From positions 124,001-188,000 of the forward strand of contig CAWEXB010000014.1 of the NCBI GenBank assembly GCA_963812915.1: a stretch of 64,000 nucleotides of DNA, read 5' to 3'. The notes under the pieces were generated by a model. That model did not search any database, was not told the origin of the DNA, and saw only the letters and a list, made by a program, of their open reading frames with translations. The DNA is from JACVRW01 sp963812915. Lineage in GTDB: Bacteria > Actinomycetota > Thermoleophilia > Solirubrobacterales > Thermoleophilaceae. Below, one piece after another: positions 1 to 8,054 of this stretch. Position 1 is the stretch's first letter. Each line of letters opens with the position of its first letter. Both the position numbers and the translations under genes were made by a program.

Positions 1-2594
1 AGCATGTCGTCGTCGTAACCCTGGTCGCGCCACTCCTCCGCGGCGGTAGTGAGGGTCCGGCGAATCCGCAGGCCCGCACGATCCTCGTCGATCCACCCGC
101 GCAGGCGCGGCCATTCGCGTAGCAGCGCCTCGTGCGCGACCTCCACCGTGCCGGCGCTGACGGTGAGCAGGCGGCGGTCCGTGAAGAGCTCGATCACGCG
201 TGCGGCGTCGTCGCTGCGCTCCGTCTCGAGCTCCGCGAGCGGCACCCGCCGGCGCTCGACCGCGCCCTCGGGTCCCTCCCCGGCCAGCCGTACGAGCAGG
301 CTGCGTGCGAGAGTCTGCTGCGCTGGATCGAGCTGGCCGTAGTTGTCCTCCGCCAGGCGCGCCACCGCGCCGCGTACGCCGCCCGTCTGTTCGTACGTCG
401 CATGGCGCAACCGTCGGCCGTCGCGCCGCTGCCAGAGCTCGAGCAACGCCGTCGAGAGAAGGGGCAGGGCACCGGGTGCCTCCTCGACGTCGGCGACGAG
501 GGCGTCGGTGAGCTCGGGCTCGACGTGCAGGCCCACCCGCGCCGCGGGGCGCTCCACGGCCCGACGCAGCTCGTCGCGCTGCATGGGCCCGACCAGGACG
601 TGGTTGGCCGCGAGCAAGTCCGCCAACTCCGGGTACGCCGCGCAGCGACCGTAGTAGTCCGCCCGGATCGCGAGCACCACCGATCCGCGCCCGTGCGGGT
701 CACGGGCCACTCGCACGAGCTCGGCCATAAACGCGGCGCGCTCCCCCTCGTCGCTGCAGGCGGTGAAGGCCTCCTCGAACTGATCGACGGCAAGCAGGAC
801 CTTTCGGTCCGGGTCGATGTCGGCGACCGCCCGGCTCAGCTCGTCCGTCGGGTGCTCGCCCGGTCGGATGAGCACCTGGGTCCAATCCTGACTGCCTGGC
901 AGCACGCCGCCCGCGAGGGCGGGCAGCAGGCCGGCCCGTACCACCGAGGACTTGCCGCTTCCCGACGGTCCGACGACGCCCAGCAGCGGAGCGCCGACCA
1001 GCCGGGCGACGAGCTCGGCCACGAGGCGCTCGCGGCCAAAGTAGTACTCGGCGTCGTCGACCTCGAAGGGAGCGAGGCCCTTGAAGGGGCATACAACCGG
1101 TCCTTCTTCGTCGCCGACCAGGGCGAAACGCTCGTCAGCCGCCTGCAGCCGGGCGACGCCGCCGGCCAGCTCGGCTTCCATCGAGCGGAGCTCGGCGCGG
1201 CCGGCTGCGGTCCGCCCCGCGGCCGCACTCACTCGGCGCGCGGCCTCGCCCCGAGCCCACTGGGTCGCAAGCTCATGGATTCGCCTGGGAACGCCGTCGC
1301 TGGTCTTGAGCAGCCACTCGACCGGCGGCTCCTCGCCTTCCGGGTCGGAGACGTACGGGGCGGCGATCTTCCGGACGGCATCCGCATCGAGTGGCCCGAG
1401 ATCGAGCGTGCCGTCGGCACCGGGGACCCCGAACGTCCCTTGACGCTCTCCAGTCGCGAGCGCCAGTACGGGCTTCGTGTGGAGGACGCCCGTAAGGTCG
1501 GCGAGCCCGGCGAGCACCTCCTCGTCGGCGAGATCAGCATCGTCAAGCACGAGTAGCGTCGGGGACGGCGCTCCGCGCGCGCTTTCGAGCGCGCTAAGGG
1601 CCGCATCCGCGGGACCCGAGCCGGCGGCGTACAACACGGTGGCGCCAGCGCGATGAGCGTCCGCGGCCAGTTCGGCGGCCAGCCGGCTCCTTCCGATCCC
1701 GCGCCGGCCGGTCATCGTCACGACCGAGCCGGTTCCGCGCTCGGCCTGCTCCCAACGCTCCCTGAGCCACCCAAGCTCGGCTTCTCGCCCAACGAGTCGC
1801 GGCGCCATGGCCGCGTCCAGCTCCCTCGGCAGATCGGGACGCGCCCGCGGGGCGTCGAGCGCGTCATCCTGGCGGAGGATGGCCTCGTGTAGACGACGCA
1901 GCTCCGGCCCCGGCTCCACGCCGATCTCATCGACGAGCGTCTGCCGCGCGCTTCGGAACGCCTCTAGCGCCTCGGCCTGCCTACCGCAGCGGTAGAGCGC
2001 CAGCATCAGCTGGCCCGCGAGGCGCTCGCGGGTGGGATTGTCGGCCACCAGCTGCCGCAGCTCGCCGACCAGCGCGCCGTGTCGCCCGGCGGCGAGGTCG
2101 GCCTCAACGCGTGTCTCGAGAGCGTCAAGCCGCTGCTCCTCCAGCCGTGCGACGTCGGTTTCCGCGAACGACTCGACGGCAAGATCGGCGAGCGGCGGCC
2201 CCCGCCACAGCGCCAATCCCTCGCGTAGGCTGGCCGCCGCCTGCTCCGCCTGTCCCGATGCCAGCGCGCGTCGACCTTCCTCCACGAGGCTCTCGAAGCG
2301 TTCGGCGTCGAGTTCCCCGGGGCGCACCCGCACCTCGTAGGTCGTCCCCTTCGTGGCCACGACGTCCGGGTCGCCGAGCGCCTTGCGCAATCGCGAGACG
2401 CTCACCTGCAGCGACTTACGCCTTACGGGCGTCTCCTCCTCGCCCCAGACGGCCTCCACCAGCCGCGCGGAGCTCACGGGCTCATTGGCATGCAGCAGCA
2501 GAACGGCGAGTACCGCGCGCGGTTTGGGGCCTCCAAGGTGTACCGCGCCGCGTTCGCTGCTCACCTCGAGCGGTCCAAGGACACGAAAGTCCAT
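1..2594 (-). CDS. AfsR/SARP-type regulator with two P-loop regions (BTAD + STAND NTPase), 3' end outside window
   Basis: A single open frame runs from the ATG at 2594 off the left edge (about 864 codons seen). Residues ~1-95 form an OmpR-like winged helix (MDFRVLGPLEV, LVEAVWGEE), and ~96-245 a BTAD helical domain. A first ATPase-like domain has GRRGIGRS at 296-303, with Arg where the Walker A Lys should be, and LLVLDDADL as Walker B. A second domain opens with CPFKGLAPF and carries a canonical GPSGSGKS at 542-549 and VLLAVDQFEEAF. This is the nSTAND1 arrangement, which in known proteins is often followed by WD40 repeats; those would lie outside the window. Expected role: cytoplasmic DNA-binding signal switch gated by nucleotide. 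The first P-loop looks inactive and the second intact. Domain calls are by motif; the target genes are unknown. Confidence 0.9.
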   Translation of the reverse strand, partial: MDFRVLGPLEVSSERGAVHLGGPKPRAVLAVLLLHANEPVSSARLVEAVWGEEETPVRRKSLQVSVSRLRKALGDPDVVATKGTTYEVRVRPGELDAERFESLVEEGRRALASGQAEQAAASLREGLALWRGPPLADLAVESFAETDVARLEEQRLDALETRVEADLAAGRHGALVGELRQLVADNPTRERLAGQLMLALYRCGRQAEALEAFRSARQTLVDEIGVEPGPELRRLHEAILRQDDALDAPRARPDLPRELDAAMAPRLVGREAELGWLRERWEQAERGTGSVVTMTGRRGIGRSRLAAELAADAHRAGATVLYAAGSGPADAALSALESARGAPSPTLLVLDDADLADEEVLAGLADLTGVLHTKPVLALATGERQGTFGVPGADGTLDLGPLDADAVRKIAAPYVSDPEGEEPPVEWLLKTSDGVPRRIHELATQWARGEAARRVSAAAGRTAAGRAELRSMEAELAGGVARLQAADERFALVGDEEGPVVCPFKGLAPFEVDDAEYYFGRERLVAELVARLVGAPLLGVVGPSGSGKSSVVRAGLLPALAGGVLPGSQDWTQVLIRPGEHPTDELSRAVADIDPDRKVLLAVDQFEEAFTACSDEGERAAFMAELVRVARDPHGRGSVVLAIRADYYGRCAAYPELADLLAANHVLVGPMQRDELRRAVERPAARVGLHVEPELTDALVADVEEAPGALPLLSTALLELWQRRDGRRLRHATYEQTGGVRGAVARLAEDNYGQLDPAQQTLARSLLVRLAGEGPEGAVERRRVPLAELETERSDDAARVIELFTDRRLLTVSAGTVEVAHEALLREWPRLRGWIDEDRAGLRIRRTLTTAAEEWRDQGYDDDM

Positions 2595-2712
2595 TTGTCC
2601 TTCGCCCACCGTAAACGACCTTGCCCCCTTCCGAAAGCCGCCGTTGCCCGGCGGAAAGCAGGTGTTTCCGGGTTGCAAGCGCGCTGTAGGCGCCGGGGGC
2701 GATCGTTACCCC

Positions 2713-3627
2713 ATGAGCGCAGACGGTTCGAGCACCAGGGAACGGGCGGCGGCGACGCTCCCGGTCGGCGACAGCGCGCGGACCCTGTCGAGGGTGCTCG
2801 TCGAGCTCGCGGAGCTCGAGTACCGCTTGGGCGACTGGCCCGCCGCATACCTGTCGGGCGTGGCGTCGCTCCGTGCGGCCAAGCTCGCGGGCCTCGACGA
2901 GGAGGCAATGACCGCTCTGGTTCAGGTCGCGTTGGTCGAGGCCGGCTTGGGCAGGGCGGACGCATGTCGCAGGCATGCGGCCGAGGCGATCGAGCTCAGC
3001 CGGCGTCACAGGAGCAAGGCGGTTGAAGCGAAGGCCCACGAGGCGGTCGGCTTTCTGGAGCTCGGGCTCGGCCGGATCGACGCTGCGATCGAACGGCTCA
3101 ACCGAGCCGGGGTCGTGTGCGCCGAGCATCCGAGCGCCTGCTCGGCTGCGACGACCTGGGCGCAGGACCTCGCTGACGCGTACGTCCAGCAGGGCGATCG
3201 CGTCGGGGCGGAGCGAGCGGTGGCCAAGCTCGAGGCGCGAGCCCGCCGATCCGGGAGCTGTGTGCTCGCGACGGCCGTGGCGCGCTGTCGCGCGATGCTG
3301 GCCACAGACGACGGCTGCGAGGAGCGCTTCCAGCGGGCGCTCAAGTGGGCCGCTCGGACGCGGCAGCCATTCGAGCAGGCGAGAACCGAGCTGTGCTTCG
3401 GTGAGCGTCTCTCTCGCGCCGGGCGGCGTCAGAAGGGTCGCGAGTTTCTCGTCGGTGCGCTCGAGACCTTCGAAGCGCTCGGCTCGGAGCCGTGGGCGGC
3501 GAGGGCGCGCGAGGCGCTTGCGGCGATCGATGGGACCGTCGATCGCCGCGATGGCCGGCATTCGCGCCTCCACCGAGCTCGCGTCTCGTGCGACCGCCCC
3601 CACACCGCCGTCGCCCAAACCGCCTGA
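2713..3627 (+). CDS. Orphan TPR protein resembling the C-terminal part of LuxR-type large ATPase regulators
   Basis: The start is ATG 2713, divergent from the SARP gene with a 118-bp gap. The 304-residue product is helical and TPR-like (LVELAELEYRLGDWPAA, HAAEAIELSRRH, RTELCFGERLSRAGRRQ, ALETFEALGSEPWAARAREAL). These segments match the region just before the C-terminal LuxR helix-turn-helix in MalT/LAL-type regulators. No N-terminal P-loop and no HTH are present, and the last ~28 residues (after EALAAIDG) look like random read-through, so the HTH has been lost or shifted out of frame. It may be a remnant or a stand-alone TPR scaffold. There is no obvious RBS. Upstream in-frame codons lie antisense to the SARP gene and are not counted. 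Confidence 0.6.
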   Translation: MSADGSSTRERAAATLPVGDSARTLSRVLVELAELEYRLGDWPAAYLSGVASLRAAKLAGLDEEAMTALVQVALVEAGLGRADACRRHAAEAIELSRRHRSKAVEAKAHEAVGFLELGLGRIDAAIERLNRAGVVCAEHPSACSAATTWAQDLADAYVQQGDRVGAERAVAKLEARARRSGSCVLATAVARCRAMLATDDGCEERFQRALKWAARTRQPFEQARTELCFGERLSRAGRRQKGREFLVGALETFEALGSEPWAARAREALAAIDGTVDRRDGRHSRLHRARVSCDRPHTAVAQTA

Positions 3628-3683
3628 CCACCGACGACCGCACGGCGCCCGTAGCCGAGCCCCGTCCGTACCATCAACTCGGT

Positions 3684-4337
3684 ATGGAGGTCACCGTCCG
3701 CCTCTTCGCGATGCTCCGCGAGCGCGCCGGTAAGCCCGAGCTGACGCTCGAGCTACCCGACGGCGCCCGGGTGGGCGACGCGCTCGCCGAGCTCCACGAC
3801 CTGGCCGACGGGCTACCGCTGGTGATGGCCGTGAACCGCGAGTACGCCGACGAGGAGCGGGTGCTCGATCCCGGCGACGAGCTGGCGCTGATTCCCCCGG
3901 TCAGCGGGGGCGAGGCGCGGGCGGCCCCCTGGGTCCGGGTCAGCTCGGAGCCGCTCTCGCTCGATGCGCTCGCCGAACGCGTGCGCGACCCGCGCGCCGG
4001 CGCAGTGGTGACCTTCCAGGGGGTGACCCGGGAGGTCGAGCGGCTCGAGTACGAGGCCTACGCCGAGATGGCGGAAGAGCGGATGGCGACGATCGCCGCC
4101 GAGGCGGTCGAGCGGTATGGGCTCTGCGCCGCCGCGGTCGAGCACCGGGTGGGTGAGGTGCCGCTGTCCGAGCCGAGCGTGATCGTCGCCGCCAGCGCGC
4201 CCCACCGCGGCGAGGCCTTCGCGGGCGCCCGCGAGATCATCGACCGCGTCAAGGTCGAGGCCCCGATCTGGAAGAAGGAGATCGAGGCCGGGGAGGAGCG
4301 CTGGGTGGAGGGAAGGCGGCCGAGCCCGCGGCCGTAA
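3684..4337 (+). CDS. moaE: Molybdopterin synthase, fused MoaD-MoaE
   Basis: The 217-residue protein joins both subunits of molybdopterin synthase, which inserts the dithiolene sulfurs in molybdenum cofactor synthesis. Residues 1-76 are MoaD, a ubiquitin-like sulfur carrier ending IPPVSGG with the di-glycine at 75-76. Residues ~80-217 are MoaE (FQGVTREV, LEYEAYAEMAEERM, EHRVGEVPLSEPSV, APHRGEAF, RVKVEAPIWKKE); the catalytic lysines of the VKVEAPIWKKE segment are present. The MoaD di-glycine must be free to carry a thiocarboxylate, so the fusion implies cleavage after GG, as reported for mycobacterial MoaX. The gene overlaps the convergent tetR gene by 89 bp. No other moa gene is in the window. 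Confidence 0.93.
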   Translation: MEVTVRLFAMLRERAGKPELTLELPDGARVGDALAELHDLADGLPLVMAVNREYADEERVLDPGDELALIPPVSGGEARAAPWVRVSSEPLSLDALAERVRDPRAGAVVTFQGVTREVERLEYEAYAEMAEERMATIAAEAVERYGLCAAAVEHRVGEVPLSEPSVIVAASAPHRGEAFAGAREIIDRVKVEAPIWKKEIEAGEERWVEGRRPSPRP

Positions 4338-4902
4338 GCGCGCCCGCCAGCGAGCCGAGCAGGAAGTCGCGCAACTCTGCCCGGGAGAGATCGCGGTGCT
4401 CGAACCAGTCGAGGATCGCCCCGTCCATGAACCACAGCCACGCGCGCACCGCGGCGCGCACCCGCGGCGGCGGGTGGTGGCCCGCACCGAGGCCGTCGAG
4501 GATGCGGGCCGAGGTGCGGTCGCGCACCTCGTCGATCAGGGCGCCCACCTCCGGCACGCTGCCGGCGCTCTCGAGCAGCTTGCGGTAGGCGGTCTCGTTC
4601 TCCTCGATCCAGCCGAGGAACGCGTCGAGGCTGCCCGCCAGCGCCTCGCCCGGCGACAGGTCGGGATGCGGCTCTGTGCGCCGCCGCACCTCCTCCGCGG
4701 CCTCGAGCAGCGTGGCCAGGAAGAAGTCCCGTTTGGTCGGGAAGTAGTGGTACAGAAGCGCCTTGGAGATGCCGGCCTCGCGGGCGATCCGAGCCATCGA
4801 CAGCTCGGCAAACGAGTGGCGGGCGAACAGATCGGCGCCGAGCTCGAGCAGCTGGCGCCTCCGGACGTCCACCTGCATACGCGTGTAGGCGGGTTCCGCC
4901 AT
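4249..4902 (-). CDS. TetR-family transcriptional repressor
   Basis: The 217-residue protein has an N-terminal TetR helix-turn-helix (ELSMARIAREAGISKALLYHY then FPTKRDFF, residues ~34-60) and a helical ligand domain. The C-terminus is Pro/Arg-rich because it is read antisense through the end of moaE. The natural end is probably near residue 190, but no in-frame stop occurs before 4249. It is transcribed away from the LysE-type exporter gene at 4965. The palindrome at 4922-4938 lies between the two starts, so it probably represses the exporter and itself. The inducer is unknown. Confidence 0.88.
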   Translation of the reverse strand: MAEPAYTRMQVDVRRRQLLELGADLFARHSFAELSMARIAREAGISKALLYHYFPTKRDFFLATLLEAAEEVRRRTEPHPDLSPGEALAGSLDAFLGWIEENETAYRKLLESAGSVPEVGALIDEVRDRTSARILDGLGAGHHPPPRVRAAVRAWLWFMDGAILDWFEHRDLSRAELRDFLLGSLAGALTAAGSAAFPPPSAPPRPRSPSSRSGPRP

Positions 4903-4921
4903 GAGGCCGAGCCTATTCGCT

Positions 4922-4938
4922 GTTGACCTTTGGTCAAC
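4922..4938. promoter_or_regulatory. TetR-type operator palindrome
   Basis: GTTGACC-TTT-GGTCAAC is a perfect 7-bp inverted repeat around a 3-bp centre, 20 bp from the tetR start and 26 bp from the lysE-like start. The TTGACC arm could also serve as a -35 box for the rightward gene. The form and position fit TetR operators; binding is inferred. Confidence 0.7.
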
Positions 4939-4964
4939 TCGATATTGGTGGTAGAACAGCCGAC

Positions 4965-5597
4965 ATGGGCGAGCTCGGAGCCTTCCTGGGGGTCTCGGTC
5001 CTGGTCATCTGCACTCCGGGCCAGGACACCGCACTCACCATCCGAAGCACGATGCTCGGGGGCCGCCGGGGCGGGATCTTCACCGCCCTGGGAGTGTCGA
5101 CCGGACAGTCGATCTGGGCGCTCGCGGCGAGCGCCGGGGTGGTCGCGATCCTGCTCGCGTCCGAGCCCGTGTTCCTGGCGCTGCGGCTGGCCGGAGCGGC
5201 CTATCTGGTCTTCCTCGGGGTGCAGTCGCTCTGGGCCGCCCTCCGCCCTCACGACGAGCGGCGGGTGATCGCCGGTCTCACGGGGTCGCGACATCTCGAA
5301 GCGTCGAAGGCCTATCGGCAGGGGGTGATCAGCAACCTGGGCAACCCGAAGATGGCGGCCTTCTTCACGAGCCTCCTTCCCCAGTTCGCGCCGCAGGACG
5401 GCCCGGCGTTTCTGACGCTCTTCGCTCTCGGACTCCTCTTCAGCCTGATGACGCTTACCTGGCTCACCGGCTACGCCTTCGCCGTGGCCCGCGCCCGCGA
5501 CTTCCTCCAGCGGCCCCGAATCCGCCGCGTGCTCGACGGCCTCACGGGCGCCGCGCTCCTCGCCTTGGGAGTGCGTCTGGCGACCGAGCGTCGCTGA
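4965..5597 (+). CDS. LysE/RhtB-family amino-acid exporter
   Basis: The 210-residue integral membrane protein begins at ATG 4965. It has about six hydrophobic segments and the LysE signature near the N-terminus (VICTPGQDTALTIRSTMLGGRRGG), plus the conserved QGVISNLGNPKMAAFF loop in the middle. The family exports amino acids or small metabolites by proton exchange. Substrate cannot be read from sequence. It is divergent from tetR and probably under its control. Confidence 0.9.
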   Translation: MGELGAFLGVSVLVICTPGQDTALTIRSTMLGGRRGGIFTALGVSTGQSIWALAASAGVVAILLASEPVFLALRLAGAAYLVFLGVQSLWAALRPHDERRVIAGLTGSRHLEASKAYRQGVISNLGNPKMAAFFTSLLPQFAPQDGPAFLTLFALGLLFSLMTLTWLTGYAFAVARARDFLQRPRIRRVLDGLTGAALLALGVRLATERR

Positions 5598-5665
5598 GCG
5601 CCCTGAGGCGAGGTCGCCTACCTGCAATCATCAACGGGACCCGACCCACCGAGGTGGTGGTCAAT

Positions 5666-5845
5666 ATGTGTCACGACTGGTGGATGCGCCGGGAGATGCG
5701 GCGCCAGGAGCGCTTCGACGAGGAGGTCCGGTATCTGCTGGACGAGGAGCGCCGGCGCCCCGCGCCGCCGACTCCGGTCGTCGAGCACGAGCCGGACGAC
5801 GCCGATCCGGAGCGGCCTCCCGTCGAGGCCGGGACACGCTCTTAG
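5666..5845 (+). CDS. Small highly charged protein, unknown function
   Basis: The 59-residue ORF starts MCHDWWMRREMRRQ and continues with a basic/acidic helix (FDEEVRYLLDEERRR), then a Pro/Glu-rich tail. Short actinobacterial proteins beginning MC-x-x-WW with an amphipathic charged helix are common, which is why I keep this one. An alternative GTG start lies 12 bp upstream. It sits alone between lysE and sixA on the same strand. Function is unknown. Confidence 0.5.
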   Translation: MCHDWWMRREMRRQERFDEEVRYLLDEERRRPAPPTPVVEHEPDDADPERPPVEAGTRS

Positions 5846-5910
5846 AGCGGAGGACCCCGGGCGGGCGCGACGCCTCTGGCGCCGCCCGCCCGCCCGGGAC
5901 GAGCTGATCC

Positions 5911-6405
5911 GTGAAGCGCCTGTTCCTGCTGCGCCACGCGAAGTCGAGCTGGGACGACGCGGACCTGGCCGATCGTGATCGTCCACTCGCCCCGCGCGGC
6001 CGCCGAGCGGCCGGGGCGATCGCCCGGCACCTGCGGGACGAGGAGATCTCGCCCTCCCTGGTGCTCTGCTCGCCGGCCCGCCGCACGCGCGAGACCCTCG
6101 AGGCCGTCGATCCGAGCGGGGACGTGCGGATCGAGGACGAGCTGTACGGAGCGTCGGAGGCCGAGCTGCTCGAGCGGCTGCGACGCGTGCCCGAGGCGAT
6201 CGAGTCGGTGATGCTGATAGGCCACAATCCCGCCATCCAGGAGCTCGCGCTCGGCCTCGCGAGTCGCGGCGAGCGCCTCGAGGACGTGGAGCGCAAGTTC
6301 CCCACCGGCGCGCTCGCCACCCTGACCGTGCCCGGCGCCTGGACAGAGCTCGGTCCCGACTCCGCCGAGCTCGCGGCGTTCGTCAAGCCCAAGGAACTTC
6401 GTTGA
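5911..6405 (+). CDS. sixA: SixA-type histidine phosphatase
   Basis: A GTG start gives a 164-residue member of the phosphohistidine phosphatase (RHG) branch of the histidine phosphatase superfamily. The catalytic LLRHAKS motif is at residues 6-12, followed by the usual SPARRTRET (second arginine) and the LIGHNPAIQEL motif holding the second catalytic histidine. E. coli SixA removes phosphate from HPt domains or PTS proteins; the partner here is unknown. The stop overlaps the convergent MFS gene by 23 bp. Confidence 0.92.
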   Translation: MKRLFLLRHAKSSWDDADLADRDRPLAPRGRRAAGAIARHLRDEEISPSLVLCSPARRTRETLEAVDPSGDVRIEDELYGASEAELLERLRRVPEAIESVMLIGHNPAIQELALGLASRGERLEDVERKFPTGALATLTVPGAWTELGPDSAELAAFVKPKELR

Positions 6406-7639
6406 GGAGAGGCGCGCGTCGTGGATGGGGCCGGGGCCGCGTGCGCCACGCCTCGAACGCCACGACGAGCGCGAGCCCGGCCACGACGCCCCCGAAGACC
6501 TCGAACGTCGACTCCAGGCCGAGGGGCGTCACCAGGACGCCGGCGAGTATCGCGGGCAGGGAAAGCGAGGCGTAGGCGACGAGGTAGAAGGCCGCCATCA
6601 CCTCCGCCCGGTGCTCCGGAGGAATCGCGACCGACAGGGCGCGAAGGGCGCCGAGGAACGCGACCCCGAAGCCGGCGCCGCCGATGACGCAGCCGACGAG
6701 GAAGATCGCCGTGGACTGGGTGGCGGAGGCGAGGACGATGACCAGCAGCCCGATGGCGAGGGCGACCGAGCCCGCCGATGCGCCGATCCATGGCGCCGTG
6801 CGTCCGAACACGAGCTGTGCGACGGAGCCGCAGCCCGCGAGCACGAAGATGCTGATGGCGGCCACGAGATGGTCCGTCGAGTCGAACAGCCTGGCGGAGA
6901 GTTGCGGCCCTAGCGACAGGAAGAGCCCGGCGACCGACCAGGACGAGAGGACGGCGAGAGCCGCCAGCAGGAAGGGGCCGCGGACGACGGGGGGCACGCC
7001 CGGACGCTGCGGTGTCAACCGCGGGCGCGAGCGAGGGGAGACCGACTCCGGCATGCGCAGTGCTCCGACGAAAGCGACGGCGAAGAGGACGAACAGGGCC
7101 ACGAAGGGGAGCACACGCGGCGCCGGCAGCAATTCGACGAACGTCGCCGAGACGAGGATGCCGAGGCCGATTCCGCCGGCGCTGACGACGCCGTTGGTCA
7201 GTCCCACCCCCGCCGGATCCCGGCGCGGATGAAAGTCCAGGAGCGCCGCGCTGGCCGCGGCGAGGGCCAGTCCGGTGGCCAGGCCCTGGACGGCGCGGGC
7301 GACGAACAGCCATACGACCGAATCGGCGGTCATGAACAGGACCGTGGCGCCCATCAACGCGGCGAGCGCGAGTACCAGCACGGGGCGTCGCCCGACGTCG
7401 TCGGAGACGCGCCCCGCGAGAAGCAGCGTCGCGAGCACGCCGAAGGCATAGGTCGCATAGACGAGCGTGAGGACGATCGACGAGAAGCCCCACAGATCGC
7501 GGTAGACGTCGTAGAGCGGCGAAGGGGTCGCCGAGGCGAACAGAGCCAGGCCGATCACGGCCGCGGCCAGCGCGTAGGCCGCCGCGGGTGACAGGGTTCT
7601 CCTAGTCGCGACGGGCGCGCGGGTGGGGCTGGCGGTCAT
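6383..7639 (-). CDS. Major facilitator superfamily transporter
   Basis: The 418-residue, 12-segment MFS permease starts with ATG at 7639 (MTASPTRAPVATRR). Motif-A-like residues GRVSDDVGRRPVL lie in the loop between helices 2 and 3, and STPSPLYDVYRDLWGF-type residues follow TM1, as in drug/sugar efflux MFS proteins. It is divergent from the winged-helix regulator at 7698. The shared 58-bp spacer carries the TTCCA repeats, so it is probably repressed by that regulator. Substrate is unknown. Confidence 0.9.
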   Translation of the reverse strand: MTASPTRAPVATRRTLSPAAAYALAAAVIGLALFASATPSPLYDVYRDLWGFSSIVLTLVYATYAFGVLATLLLAGRVSDDVGRRPVLVLALAALMGATVLFMTADSVVWLFVARAVQGLATGLALAAASAALLDFHPRRDPAGVGLTNGVVSAGGIGLGILVSATFVELLPAPRVLPFVALFVLFAVAFVGALRMPESVSPRSRPRLTPQRPGVPPVVRGPFLLAALAVLSSWSVAGLFLSLGPQLSARLFDSTDHLVAAISIFVLAGCGSVAQLVFGRTAPWIGASAGSVALAIGLLVIVLASATQSTAIFLVGCVIGGAGFGVAFLGALRALSVAIPPEHRAEVMAAFYLVAYASLSLPAILAGVLVTPLGLESTFEVFGGVVAGLALVVAFEAWRTRPRPHPRRAPLLNEVPWA

Positions 7640-7662
7640 CGCAGCTTCCGCTCCTTCTAAAT

Positions 7663-7685
7663 TTCCAATGTCATGGAAGCTTCCA
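7663..7685. promoter_or_regulatory. Candidate operator: three alternating TTCCA/TGGAA half-sites
   Basis: TTCCA (7663), TGGAA (7674) and TTCCA (7681) alternate in orientation. The last two form the perfect 12-bp palindrome TGGAAGCTTCCA. The site lies between the divergent MFS and HTH genes and abuts the regulator's start. Use as its operator is inferred. Confidence 0.6.
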
Positions 7686-7697
7686 AGGAGTTGTATC

Positions 7698-8027
7698 ATG
7701 TTCGCCATGCCGACGCCCACCGGCACGCGCGAGAAGATCCCCCACCCCGACGTCTCGGCGCTCGATCTCGTGACGATCATGCGGACACTCGGCGACCCGG
7801 TGCGGCTGGACATCGTGCGGCTGCTCGCGGACCTGCGGCCGCGCAGGTGCGGCGAGATCTCCGACGCCGTGGGTATTCCGGCGTCGACCAGCTCCTACCA
7901 CCTCCGGCTGCTCCGCGAGGCCGGCGTGACGCGCACCCGCGCCGAGGGCACCCAACGCATCATTTCGCTGCGGCGCGGCGACCTCGAGGACCGCTTCCCC
8001 GGCCTCGTGGACGTCCTGACGCGCTGA
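7698..8027 (+). CDS. ArsR-like winged-helix regulator
   Basis: The 109-residue protein (ATG at 7698; a second ATG at 7707 is possible) has the ArsR/HTH_20 core: MRTLGDPVRLDIVRLLAD, then GEISDAVGIPASTSSYHLRLLREAGV as the recognition helix, and a short wing TRAEGTQRIISLR. There is no cysteine metal-binding box in the recognition helix, so a metal sensor is unlikely. It is divergent from the MFS transporter and probably autoregulates and represses it. Confidence 0.88.
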   Translation: MFAMPTPTGTREKIPHPDVSALDLVTIMRTLGDPVRLDIVRLLADLRPRRCGEISDAVGIPASTSSYHLRLLREAGVTRTRAEGTQRIISLRRGDLEDRFPGLVDVLTR

Positions 8028-8054
8028 CTACCGCGACGACGCCGCGGGCGCGGC

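Noticed and set aside
132..1556. Long plus-strand open frame of 474 codons
   Set aside because: It is antisense to the SARP/STAND gene, has no family motif, and arises from high-GC third-position bias.
5661..7493. 610-codon minus-strand frame across sixA and the MFS gene
   Set aside because: SixA motifs on the plus strand and MFS helices in another minus frame explain the region.
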